DNA of 64,000 nt, taken from assembly GCA_030280995.1 (NCBI GenBank), contig JASXTE010000003.1:806001-870000 (forward strand), read 5' to 3'. The DNA is from Hemileia vastatrix (taxonomy: Eukaryota; Basidiomycota; Pucciniomycetes; Pucciniales; Zaghouaniaceae). The translations under genes and the position numbers were made by a program. Each line of letters begins with the position of its first letter. Position 1 is the stretch's first letter. The notes beneath the pieces are model-generated. The model had not been told where the DNA came from. It worked only from the letters and a program-made list of their open reading frames with translations, and ran no database searches. This document shows positions 1 through 10,120 of the stretch, in pieces.

Positions 1-450
1 ATTGTACTAAGATTTTTTTTATTTTGATGTGATGATTGAAGTTTATTCTCTTGCTGGAGGTCCTTTATATGCAGTTTATACTTATGCTGGAGGCCATAAA
101 ATAATCCACCACTAATATCACCATAATTAACCAAATTCCCTTTCCAATTTTTATCCAACATAATATATCCCATCTTTCCCTTTGAAACTTTTTTAAATTT
201 TATAAAATAGTTTGATAAAGATAATAAACATATAGAAAAATCCAACAAATAATGACATTCCAATAAAATATCAACAGAAAATAATTGAGAATCCACTTTA
301 ATTATTGCCAAGTGAGCTTACCTATTTCAATCTGGGATCTCTTCTTGAGGAGAGATTGCAACATTATAGTGATCAGCCCCTACTACCCCAATTAATGAGG
401 GTAGTCATACTGATCCTTTTCAATTAATTCACCAGAAACTGACCTTTTTT
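1..450. other. AT-rich DNA, nothing recognised
   Basis: No open frame of note, RNA gene or repeat shared with the rest of the window was seen. It lies downstream (in minus-strand sense) of the Gypsy protease remnant and may be its decayed continuation. Confidence 0.4.
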
Positions 451-1897
451 TTTGCCTCTTCTTGGTGCACATACAACACTATCACATAGTGGTTAAACTA
501 GGCCTTGTCTTCCAGCCTTCATCTCCTGGAGGTTCTAAGCTTAAATGAAGCTTTCTCATATCCTCACCATTTATCTCTGAAATAATCCCCATACCACTTT
601 TATAACCTATCCTAGCTTCAAAATCCATCAAAAACGGCCCACCAAGAACCATTTTTACTTATCTCCTGGCCAAAAAAAAGTGCACTCTTCCAAGAGATCC
701 ACCAATGCATAACTTTACCTACTCTTCTGTTCCCATACCTTCAGTAGCATGACCACCTATACCTCTTAAATTACCACCAGTACCAGTTTTAATTGGAAAG
801 CCTATAATATTTGCTTGCATTAAAGAAATTAAGTTATATTGTGACCCAAAATCCACCAGGGCCTTCACCTCTTTACCATTTAAAATCACCATTAAATACC
901 CTTGAGGATCAAAAAAATGAGTTTTTACTTCCTCTCCAAAATTTTCTGCATTTTCACATATATACTTCACCTCTCCAACTGATTCCCTTCTCCTTGTCAG
1001 ATTCTTTTTTTCTTATCTGCAAGGGCAGGACTAATCATAAATAATTCAGCTAAAGATAAAGGAATCTGGAGTTGATTAACTCTACCAAAAACTGTCTCTA
1101 TAGCATTTCATTGACCAGATACAACTGGCCTTTCATATTGAACTTTAGATTTAAAAACCTTGGCCCTGGGAACCTCTTGAGGACCCACATTGCCATATTC
1201 ACCCCCCATAATAGCATCTTCATCTACAATAACCCTAGCTCCATCACCAGATTCTTTCACCAATCCAGATCCATCACTGGTTCTCCTTACCCCTTCCATA
1301 GGAGTAGGACCAGAAAAACTTGGTCTGGGAAGAGACGCTATTGGTAAATATTCCTCCAAATCAGATTCTTCTTCTACAGGCATCACCTCACTGTTTAAAT
1401 TAAATTTTGCATAACTGGGAGGCTCCATATCCACCATTCCCTTCTGCATTTTGTAAATTTTTTTCTTGGTGTAAGGTTTCTTTTCAATATTTTTAATTTT
1501 GGCCTTGCCCCATTTAGCCCTAAGTTGTCTCTTAATTCTGCTTTTAGCTTTAGTAGCAGCTGCTCTTCTAGAAGAATCAAGATCATATTCACCAATCGTA
1601 CAGTTTCCATCCACCCTAGCAACCATTCCAAACTCTAATCCACCATATGAAGTGGTAAAAGTGGCCTTACTGACCTCCTTTTCTTTACCCTTATCTACTT
1701 TTGCACTGTCAGTACCACCATTTTTTTACCACCTTTAGCATGATCATCATCATCACTAGTTCATTCTTCAAATCTGGCTCTCCTTTCAGCCATTAAATTC
1801 CTCCTAACTAAAGTCAAAGGTGCTTTCCTGTCACTGGGTTTGATGAGAGATCCATCTGGGAATTTATAACATTTTCCATCAAATTTTACTCTACTAG
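451..1897 (-). pseudogene. Decayed Ty3/Gypsy gag-pol fragment: linker plus aspartic protease
   Basis: Read on the minus strand, 719-970 contains a retroelement aspartic protease core, VKALVDFGSQYNLIS. The catalytic DSG/DTG triad reads DFG, so the active site is altered. Further 3' (about 480-620) the flap and C-terminal part of the domain is still recognisable (VLGGPFLMDFEARIGYKSG). Upstream, 1108-1626 encodes an acidic, proline-rich spacer that ends in QYERPVVSGQ and leads towards the protease. Frames are broken between these pieces. The fragment continues 5' across the solo LTR at 1898-3074 into a zinc knuckle at about 3080-3170, so the LTR insertion split it. The protease assignment is firm; the exact ends are uncertain. 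Confidence 0.7.
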
Positions 1898-3074
1898 TGT
1901 CAGCCTAGGTATCTCCATGACTGAGTAATTCTTATGTTTAAAATAAGGTAAACTCAATTAAATTAAGCTTATTACTTAAAAATAAGGTTAAAATACTTAT
2001 ATATATGGTTATAATACATATATATATAATTATTACACTATTATATGACTTATAGTAGTTTAAATAGCTTATCCATAGCCTAATAGTACTTATTAAGATG
2101 TTAATGGAGTCATAATATACTTATCTTAAGTGATATTAAGTAAATATAGACATCCATAAGCTTATATGTATACATAAACCTCATATTCAGTGAAATATGT
2201 ATTTATATTATGTATATTTAGGTCTATAAGTGGGTTTTAACCTCTTAATAGCCTATAACCTTTATTTTTCTGCTCATTTTAGGTCATATGGACGTATTCA
2301 GTGAACTCACAACGCCTACACAAGCATATACACCTATTTCAGGCGCATATATCCAGTTTGGACAACTTATTCTGCTTCCTTGGATGGATTTTCACGGATT
2401 AATGGGTTGGGATATTATTACTGGGCTAATGTGGATACTTTGGGATGTTATTGGGAGCTTGGACAGTTAATTTGGTTCCTTTATATGCTTTGCTTATCAT
2501 TTTATCCTCTTTGGATGAGTTATTCTTCCTGTTTCTTTATGGTATCAACTTTTATCAGTCTATTCTAGTTATGGTATGGGTCTGTGGTATCATTAATTGT
2601 GATGGAGGGTCCTTACTGGAGGTCTGGGTGTTGAAAATTCTTGAATTCAACGCCATGGGGAGGTGATGGGCCCTCAAAGTGCTGTAATTTCTGGGAATAG
2701 CAGTGACATCATCTGGATTGAAGGTCTGTGCACTCCAGTGGATCTCGGTATAAGTAAGGGAGGATTTTGATGGGTTATAGACATCACTTACTTACTACAA
2801 CTCAAATAAACACTAAAAAACAATTATTATCATATAGAAATATATTATAAAGCCTTTATAAATTGATATTATCTTTATATAAGCTATAACTATATTTTAT
2901 TAGTCTATTTTCCACCACTAGCATGCATAACATCCAAGTATTGTGAGTTTAAGTTGAGAATAACTAGTTTATTAGTCTTCCCCTGAGGTTTAATCATAAA
3001 ATCATTTATCAATAATTAGTAGAACCATTAATATTTAATATTAAATCATACTTAAATACTAGCATAAACTGACA
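1898..3074 (+). mobile_element. Solo LTR of the 17.6-26.5 kb Gypsy family
   Basis: The 1177-bp sequence runs from TGTCAGCCTA to ATAAACTGACA and is homologous along its length to the LTRs at 17,646-18,822 and 25,317-26,493, but in the opposite orientation on the plus strand. A 5-bp duplication, ACTAG, lies immediately outside both ends (1893-1897 and 3075-3079). There is no internal domain, so it arose by LTR-LTR recombination. It is clearly more diverged from the full element than the solo LTR at 5384-6562 and so is probably the older insertion. Confidence 0.93.
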
Positions 3075-3079
3075 ACTAG

Positions 3080-3175
3080 CCTGCAAGTCCCTATCCAAAA
3101 AATAACAATCTGCTGATATGTGCCTCCTCCTATTGAAATTGGAGCACACCTTAGGTTTTTTATATCAATCTCAGA
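3080..3175 (-). pseudogene. Gypsy zinc-knuckle remnant (5' part of the split gag-pol fragment)
   Basis: On the minus strand the frame reads C-SN-F-NRRR-H-ISAD-C followed by YFLDRDLQA. This is a CX2CX4HX4C nucleocapsid knuckle whose second cysteine is now phenylalanine. With the solo LTR and one copy of its ACTAG duplication ignored, the frame runs on into the conserved linker encoded at about 1770-1897 on the same strand. That shows the two fragments were one gene before the LTR inserted. Confidence 0.65.
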
Positions 3176-3185
3176 TTAAGAGAAA

Positions 3186-3433
3186 CATTGAAACCAGGGG
3201 ACTTGGTATTGGTATACAATAGAAATCTTGAAATTCAATGGTGAAAAATGTTTGTGGATAAATGGAATGGACCTTACAGGGTCAGGAAACAAATAATTGG
3301 AGGATCTTACTTACCAGAAGAGTTGGATGGTACTGAATTGAAAAGACATGTATCAGCCAATCAAAATCAAAATATTTTACTCAAGAGGGATACCAGTAAC
3401 ATAAGAGTTACCTTTGGGATGAGGTTAAACTAG
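3186..3433 (+). pseudogene. Ty3/Gypsy integrase C-terminal (GPY/F) fragment
   Basis: On the plus strand the frame reads KPGDLVLVYNRNLEIQW, one stop, then FVDKWNGPYRVRKQIIGGSYLPEELDGTEL in pieces. This is the GPY/F module at the C-terminus of Gypsy integrases (WNGPYRV is the hallmark). It carries one in-frame stop (TGA, about 3240) and lacks the zinc-binding and catalytic domains. It faces away from the adjacent zinc-knuckle remnant, so a rearrangement or a second insertion joined two elements near 3180. Confidence 0.7.
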
Positions 3434-4296
3434 CAATAAATTTTTTTTCTTTAAACTACGGGAAAAGCATAAACTATCATCAGTATGTTTCTTAAGATTT
3501 TAAAGAGGCTATGAAGCAACTGTGATGGATAGGGCACTAGAGATATCAAGAAAATATGGCTGAAAAAACAGCTTGTATTAGTATTCAAGTTAAATTGTGC
3601 GGAATTAAAGTTTTTTGAGGAGACTTGAAGAAGCCATTAGACTGGATAGATGAACGGCTGTCTGTGCCAATCAGAAAACTACTGTATGATTAGTGGAATG
3701 CAGGAAACTTAGTTGAAGAAGATTGGAAGATGGAGTGTCCAATTCAGGGACCTGGATTTGCAAATCTCAGTATTACCAAATAATTATGAGGGGTAAGAAT
3801 TATTTAAAGATAGTAAAGGGAGAGCAGGAAGAGCTCTCTGGGCTTATTTTTAATGAAGTAAAGTGTTATGCAAAGGCACTACATGCTTTGTTTATGATTT
3901 TCTTTTTTATGAAATTTATGATGTATGATAATTGAGATGGGAAAGCATAGTTTAAAGGGAGAAATATACAGGCATTTAGAAGAAGGGCACTAATAAAATT
4001 GATGTAAAAGTAAAGTTGTGATTAATCAGAGTCTGCTTTGAAACTGGCGGGGAATCCTTTTTATTCTTTGGGCATGATGAAGTTATTGGGATAGGCAGGA
4101 AAGCCAGGAATAGAGGTAGAACTGATTTAATTCATCAACTGACCAATCATTTCAATGTGATGGTAGTGGGAATTTAGTTCATTTTCAGAAAATGTGGGAG
4201 CATGGTTGTATGAAGATGACATGGTGTCATAAATGAGGCAAAGGCATGAGAATATTCACATCAAATGTAAAAATGGAAGGGGTTGGGGAGCCCATC
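3434..4296. other. Unassigned decayed sequence
   Basis: No intact gene. On the minus strand, short open stretches separated by stops have a coding-like look (for example near 3,560-3,700) and could be the mutated 3' continuation of the spliced gene at 4297-6762. A plus-strand open frame of 70 codons at 3723-3935 has no recognisable motif. No homology could be assigned. Confidence 0.3.
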
Positions 4297-5013
4297 CTAA
4301 GAAAATAGATTTGTTAAAACCTTTGAGGAAATTAAAATTAGAAAAGATTGTGTAAAAATAAGGGTGATGGGCTTACTAGCTAACAGATTTGTGGGACATG
4401 CAGATGAAGATAGCACTCTCAAAGAGTTGGAAGCCTGTGAAGAGGATGGTTGTAAGGGCATTTTTTTCTTGGAAGATGCAAGAAATTCTGTATTAGTCTG
4501 GATGGATATTTCTTGGCAATGGTATGTAGGGAGAAAAGCATTGTCAGCAGGCAAGGTTTCAGAGGAAGGATGTGTAGCACTACTGAGACTAGCTATTATA
4601 GTAGGAGAAACTCCAGAAGGGAACTGGATATAGTCATTAGGAGAATTAGGATATTCATAAGAAAATATGCAATTATTAAGAAATTTTAAGCATTTATCAC
4701 ATATCAGTCTAAAAGCAGCATAACAACAAGGCTTGAAGAAAGTACAGTTAAAGTTGCAACATTGGAAAATAGTGCAAGACTTATCTCTAGGTAAAGTACG
4801 GTATATGGTCATGGATAATTAGACCTTGTGAAGTGTAATGGAGTGAATGGTGGAGGAGAGCCTCTCTTTCAGGCCAGGCAATAGTATTTTCAATGGAAGG
4901 TGAAAAATGGTGCCAGGGTTGGTAGCAAAGAAGGGATCTTCTTTGAGGCCCAGGATGATAATTCCAACAGGTGGAGTTGGAGGAGTTGAATCGTAGGGAG
5001 TGTCAGGGATTTC

Positions 5014-5080
5014 CTAAGTAAGAAAAGAAGAAAGAAAAGAAAATTTAGTTAAAAATATATAAAATAGAAAAACGACTTAC
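5014..5080 (-). other. Intron 2 of the decayed gene
   Basis: 67 bp, GTAAGTCG donor, TAACTAAAT branch-like motif, pyrimidine-rich tract, TTAG acceptor. It joins two open stretches in phase 0, which is the main evidence that the minus strand was coding here. Confidence 0.6.
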
Positions 5081-5383
5081 AGTATGAATTGAATCTTCAG
5101 AGAAGAGTGAATGAAGCATCATGTTTGATGCAGTGCTTGGTGTTGGTGAGCGATGGGTTGGTTTAGCTTTCTTAGGGGCAGGAGCAGGACACTTGATAGC
5201 CAGCTTGCTCATTAAGTTTTATGTCAATGCATTCTGATCAATGTGGGTAGTATCAGAAGGGGCAGTAATGGTAGGGGGACAATTGAGACTGCATTTCTTT
5301 TTGCAAATTTTTCAGAAGTTGCAAGACTAAAAAAAAAGGGGGGGATCAGCGCCAAATATTTAAGAAGAAAAGAGAAGGAAAAA

Positions 5384-6562
5384 TGTCAGTATAGTCTAGT
5401 ATATAAGTATAATATAATAGTGTTTATTTATGGTCCTACTACTTATTGATAAATGATTTAGTGATTAAACCTCAGGGGAAGACTAATAAAATAGTTATAC
5501 TCAAATAAAACTCACAATACTTGGATTTAAATGCGTGCTAGTGGTGGAAAATAGATGTATAAAATATAGTTATAGCTTATATAAAGATAATATCAATTTA
5601 TAATGGCTTTATAATATATTTCTGAATGCTAATAATTGTATAGTAGTGTTTGTTTGAATTGTAGTAATTGAATGATGATAAATAACCGTCAAAATCCCTC
5701 CTTACTTATACCCAAATCCACTGGAGTGCACAGACCTTCAATCCAGATGATGTCACTGCTATCCCCGGCAATTACAGAACTTTGAGGGCCCATCACCTCC
5801 CCATGGCGTCCACTTCAAGCAGATTCAACACCCAGATCTCCAGTAAGGACCCTACATCACTATTAATGATACCACAGATCTATACCACAAATAGAAAATC
5901 CAGATAAAAGCAGATACCATAAAGAAACAGGTAAAATACATAATCAAAAAGAGATTTAATGAAACTAAAAGCATATAAAGGAAACAAATAAAATGTCCAA
6001 TCCCCCAATAACATCCCCAAGCATACACATTAACCCAGAAATGTCCTTCCAACCCATAAATCCGTGAATAACCATCCAAGGAAGTAATTTAAGTTGTCCA
6101 AACTGGGTGTATGCACCTGATATAGGTGTCTATGCTTCTGTAGGTGTTGTGAGTCTACTGATTTTGTCCATATGACCTAAAATAAGCAGAAAAACAAAGG
6201 TTATAGGCTATTAAGGGGCTAAAACCCACTTATATACCTAAATATACATAATATACTGCATATTTCACTGAATATGAGATTTATGTATACATATAAGCTT
6301 ATGTATGTCAATAATTACTTCATATCACTTAAGATAAGTATGTTATGACTCCATTAACACCTTAATAAGTATTATTAGGCTATGGATAAGCTATTTAAAC
6401 TACTATAAGTTGTATAATAGAATAATAATTATATATTTATATATAATATAATAATATATATTATTATTTTAACCTTATTTTTAAGATAGAAGCTAAATTT
6501 ACTTAAGGTTATCTTATTTTAAGCATAAGAAATACTCAGTCCTAGGGATATCTAGGCTGACA
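5384..6562 (-). mobile_element. Solo LTR of the Gypsy family, inside intron 1 of the decayed gene
   Basis: The 1179-bp sequence begins TGTCAGTATAGTC and ends TCTAGGCTGACA on the plus strand, in the same orientation as the full-length element. It is flanked by AAAAA on both sides (5379-5383 and 6563-6567), consistent with a 5-bp duplication although low in complexity. It is only slightly diverged from the LTRs at 17.6 and 25.3 kb. It carries a run of about 75 hydrophobic codons shared by the family, which I treat as incidental. Confidence 0.9.
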
Positions 6563-6879
6563 AAAAAGGATCTTACAGCAAAGAATCCATTGATACAGCA
6601 AGATTTTGAGAAGCGACATGGAGTAATGCCATTCTCGGTACAGTGCTGAAAATGCTCCACTCAAGTCAAGACTGATTTGACGGCAGGTGTGTTAGGTACA
6701 AAAGTTTTTTGAGTGTCCAAAAATTGGTGGATTTTGTTGATGATTTTGTTGTTGGTGTTCATAATAAAGATGAAGAGATGAAAAGAAACTAGAATAAGAT
6801 AGATGAAAGATGAAGAGAAACAAGAATATGATAGAAGAAAAAAAGGAGGAATGAGGAAAAGTGTGAGATATGCACTTGG

Positions 6880-6886
6880 TTTTATA
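6880..6886 (-). promoter_or_regulatory. TATA-like box of the decayed gene
   Basis: On the minus strand the sequence reads CTATAAAACC, followed by about 100 bp of C/T-rich leader and then the ATG at 6762. Motif and spacing fit a fungal core promoter; this is inference from position only. Confidence 0.4.
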
Positions 6887-6889
6887 GCA

Positions 6890-7614
6890 CCTGGGGATAG
6901 TTGCAAGTAGAGGGAGACTGTAGTACATGTCTTGCATCAAAACAGAAATGTTGAAGTTTTCAGCAAGCACAACAAAAGCGTTGCTAGGTAGAATGGTTAC
7001 AGAAGCGCAACAAAGGGGTTTTCAGAAACACAAAAAAAGTAAACTCCCCAAGTACACTTTTTTTAGGGTCAGTATGGATATACAAGCAGTGATGATTAGA
7101 GAGAAGGCAGAAGTGCATAATGAACTTTAGGACAAGAAAATATGGTATGAACTTGCAGATTCAGGGAAGTTCTAGATGCATAATATGGACTTAGGAAGTA
7201 GTGAAAAGCAATGATAAAAAAATCATGCTTAAATAAGGTCAATGTCGTTTAGGTAAAGCTATTTCTTCCAATCAAGATGAAAAACATGTCAAAGAAAGAA
7301 GGTAGCACTAGGAAGACAAATAGGTTGTAAGTAGGGCTCAAGGAAGGGGATAAGCAAGTAAGATCTGACATAAGGAAGCCGTTTTCTTATCCCAGAAAGT
7401 TTCACTATTAGTTGGGACTCATGTGGTGAGAGTGGGGTATACAATAGGTATGAAGGCGGTTCAGTACCAACTATTAAGTCAGGAATCTCAAGAAACATAG
7501 GGTACGTACATGAAAGTGGAGTTTCAGGTGCTAATAGTTGTTCTTCTCTAAATTTTGCAGGTGCTATTAGAGCCAAGACTTATGCTAAGAAATGTACATA
7601 GCTTATTGAGATAC
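6890..7614. other. Upstream region of the decayed gene, nothing further recognised
   Basis: Mixed AT-rich sequence between the TATA-like box and the left TIR of the 7.9-kb element. It probably holds the old promoter. No second gene or repeat was identified. Confidence 0.35.
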
Positions 7615-7617
7615 TTA

Positions 7618-7659
7618 CACCAGGTCAAAAGTTAGACGACTTGCAGTCAAGTGGTTTTT
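7618..7659 (+). repeat. Left TIR of the 7.9-kb element
   Basis: 42 bp, identical to the reverse complement of 15,493-15,534. It contains ACTTG-CAGT-CAAGT, an internal inverted repeat starting about 22 bp from the tip, a layout shared with other CAC-ended elements in this window. Confidence 0.92.
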
Positions 7660-8579
7660 TAGTACCTGTGGTCTAACCTGAGTCAAACCTGTGTTGGAAC
7701 TTTGGTGGGACAATTTTTCATCATGACACATAGCTCATAGCTGAATCATTAGGACCAATTTGAATTCTTTATATAGTGCTTTTTGCATAATTTCCAACAG
7801 GCAATAGATCATACTTTGGTGTCTAAAAGGCATATATTGAATTCATAATGGATATTACAAAGGTGATTAATAGGCACCAGCTATACTACTTAATGACATT
7901 ATACAGACAGTATCAGATAAAACACCACCAAAGCCACTTAGATTGAGAGCTCTTGAAGCATGTCTAATAATATCTTTATGAGTAATAATAACATTTTTAG
8001 ACCATCTATTGTAGCACCAAAATACTTTGAATCCTGATTTTGAAAAAGGATTTTCAGTTTGAGTTTCAACAGCATCACACAATCAAACTATAATAATGAT
8101 TATATCTGGGGAATATAGTGTATTCCCCATTTACAAAAAAACTCTGTTCTTATTTCAATTTTATAATATAATCTTATTATTCACATTACCTTGATGTTTT
8201 GATTATGGTGAGAAGCCTTACCACCAAGTTTTTAGTATTGGAGATGATTAATTTTAGATTGAAGAAATTGTAAAGCACCACTGTATTTATCTTTTTTGAA
8301 GATATTGAAAAATGACTTTTTCCATCAATCTTGTTTAAATATCTCATCCATACATCATGTTATTCACAGAATAAATTAAAAATTAATTATGAAGTCTTTT
8401 TTTTTCTATATTTAAAATATCATTCATTTTTTTTAAAAATAAATTGTCATTCCACTCAAGAAAAGATTAAAGCTTCCCTTTCCAGATAAACATTTTCATA
8501 AAAATTTTTAAAATTTCATCTAAAGTCCAAAAAAAAATGTAAAGTAAAATGGGTTATATAAAGAACTTTAGAAAACATA
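7660..8579. other. AT-rich interior of the 7.9-kb element
   Basis: No gene or repeat recognised between the left TIR and the transposase relic. A 71-codon minus-strand open frame at 7867-8082 shows no motif. Confidence 0.3.
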
Positions 8580-9330
8580 CTTTTTTTCTTATTGTGTGAA
8601 ATAGATAATCACCTTCAATTGGTATGCTCATGAGCCTAAGCTACTGATTATGGTTCTGGTCCAAATTTTTACAGAACTTTAGGAAAATTTTGGGATAAGT
8701 TAACATTAGGCTTGATATCAACTTTTTGTCAAAATTGTTTAAGACATTTCATATAATCCTTCAAATAATTATGAAGAGATATAATTTTATCTTCATTGGA
8801 TTCAAAGGAAGTAAAAAGGTTGATTATTGATACCAAAAGTGAAAGAAAATTTATTGACTTCTTCTCTTGACTTTCAAAGCTCTATTTATTCCAAACTGTG
8901 AAAAAAGCAACCCTATAATAAATTTTGTTTAATAACAGCCATTCTACTGCCTTGAGAATTTTTCCAGTCTCCCCTACATGGTGTGGAGTGTAAATTAGCC
9001 ATGAGGGAATAAGTGTATGGCAAATAAGATTTTGAAAAATCGTTAATTCAGCAGGCCTTAGACTTAAATCAGAGTTTAAATAATTTGGGGTCTCAGATGA
9101 TCCCAGTTTGATTTTAGCTCTAAAATGGGCAGACATTTTCTGAAGTATGGACTCTAAAGAATATATCTATTCGAGAAAAATGTATCTAATTATGAGTAAG
9201 CTTATTTAATTGGACTATCCACATCAGAAATTGATTTTTATTTATCTGATCTTGCTCTAAAGCCCAGTGGATTAGCACTGCTTGATATCCCAACCAATTT
9301 TTGAGCTTCTTTTGCCTTCTCTCAAGCACT
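8580..9330 (-). pseudogene. Transposase relic (CACTA/Plavaka-type C-terminal region, tentative)
   Basis: The minus-strand open stretch 8882-9136 reads LRPAELTIFQNLICHTLIPS and later LKAVEWLLLNKIYYR. Fungal Plavaka/CACTA-type transposases have a similar helix pair of the form LKA..W..L. After a stop the same strand continues with ...SLHNYLKDYMKCL..., then KPNVNLSQNFPKVL, KFGP, and AHEHTN. This resembles the conserved KPN.H...H.p..L..FGP..... E..N block of these transposases. Several in-frame stops show it is dead. Upstream, 9322-9711 is lysine-rich and not recognisable. The motif match is by eye only, so the family call is moderate. Confidence 0.45.
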
Positions 9331-9639
9331 TTTTTCAAAAGATAGTTTTTTCTTGAGTTTTTTTCTCAGTGGTGGTATCACTTTAAAAACTGTAGTTACT
9401 GTTTTTCTAATTTTACTTGAGTCATGAGACAAAGAATTTGTGGTGAAAGATGGTATTTTTGAATTTTTATTTTTAGCCTTTCCTTGCATTTGAATTCTGA
9501 ATTTGATTGTGAACCTTTCTATTTCTCTGTATTTTTGTTTAGTAGCTTTTGTTGATGTAATTTTGTTTTCTATTGTTCTGAATGGTATATTTTGACATAT
9601 AATTAAGCCTCTTCTTGTTGCTTTCATTTTACCTATCCA

Positions 9640-10120
9640 AATATTTTTCTCTCTATTATCTTTATCCCTTCCATTGCTCCACCCTATCCACTGCTTCCCC
9701 CTTGGCTGCATCTAACAGTTTTTTTCACTGTGTGGGGAGAATTGAGTTTTTCTCCATACTCTTTCCATTTATTTTATGTTTATTCTCTACTTATTCTTTT
9801 AAATCTAATCACAGAAACTCATAACTGTGCTCCTTATATTTTTAGAACATGCTTTGTTGTAGTTACTTGTTGTTGCAAGGCTCACAGTTGCTGATTTACC
9901 TGTGTTTAGGTATGTTTTTTTTCAATGATATCCAAATATTTTTCTCTCTATTCTCTTTAGCCGTTCCATTACTCCCTGTTGTCCACTGCTTCTCCCTTAG
10001 CTTCATATGAAAGTTGTGGGTAGAATATAATCTTTTTTCCAGTTTTATCACATGATTTTCTGTAGTTAATTTTTTTTGTAAGATGCAAAGTTGCTGATTG
10101 ACCTGTTTTTTGCCTTCCTT
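9640..10120. repeat. Two-copy tandem duplication, period about 290 bp
   Basis: The segment starting ATCCAAATATTTTTCTCTCT at about 9,636 recurs at about 9,931. It is followed in both copies by a TCCATT...CCACTGCTTC...CTT block and later by a GTTGCTGATT.ACCTGT block. The copies are clearly diverged. Confidence 0.6.

Larger units (their letters stand above)
4297..6762 (-). pseudogene. Decayed three-exon gene of unknown function, solo LTR in intron 1
   Basis: Minus-strand gene model: exon 1 6762-6577, intron 1 6576-5327, exon 2 5326-5081, intron 2 5080-5014, exon 3 5013-4297. The start is the ATG at 6762, 118 bp below a TATA-like box and a pyrimidine-rich leader. Intron 2 is 67 bp with GTAAGT donor and TTACTTAG acceptor. 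Intron 1 has GTAAGA donor and a T-run plus TAG acceptor, and is 66 bp once the LTR and one 5-bp duplication are removed. All three exons join in the same frame (exon 2 is exactly 82 codons). The product would be about 380 residues with a cysteine-rich N-terminal part (HCTENGITPC, ICKKKCSLNC), a basic Pro/Ala/Lys stretch and a Ser-rich C-terminus. Four in-frame stops (TGA at about 6661, TGA in exon 2, TAA in exon 2, TAA 4819-4821) break it. No family recognised; further 3' exons may be lost. Confidence 0.55.

Noticed and set aside
4364..4633. 89-codon plus-strand open frame antisense to exon 3 of the decayed gene
   Set aside because: It looks protein-like, but the minus strand has the in-frame introns, promoter motif and longer continuous frame; this is probably a shadow.
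9322..9711. 129-codon lysine-rich minus-strand open frame in the 7.9-kb element
   Set aside because: Low complexity and without motif; it may precede the transposase relic but cannot be supported as a gene.
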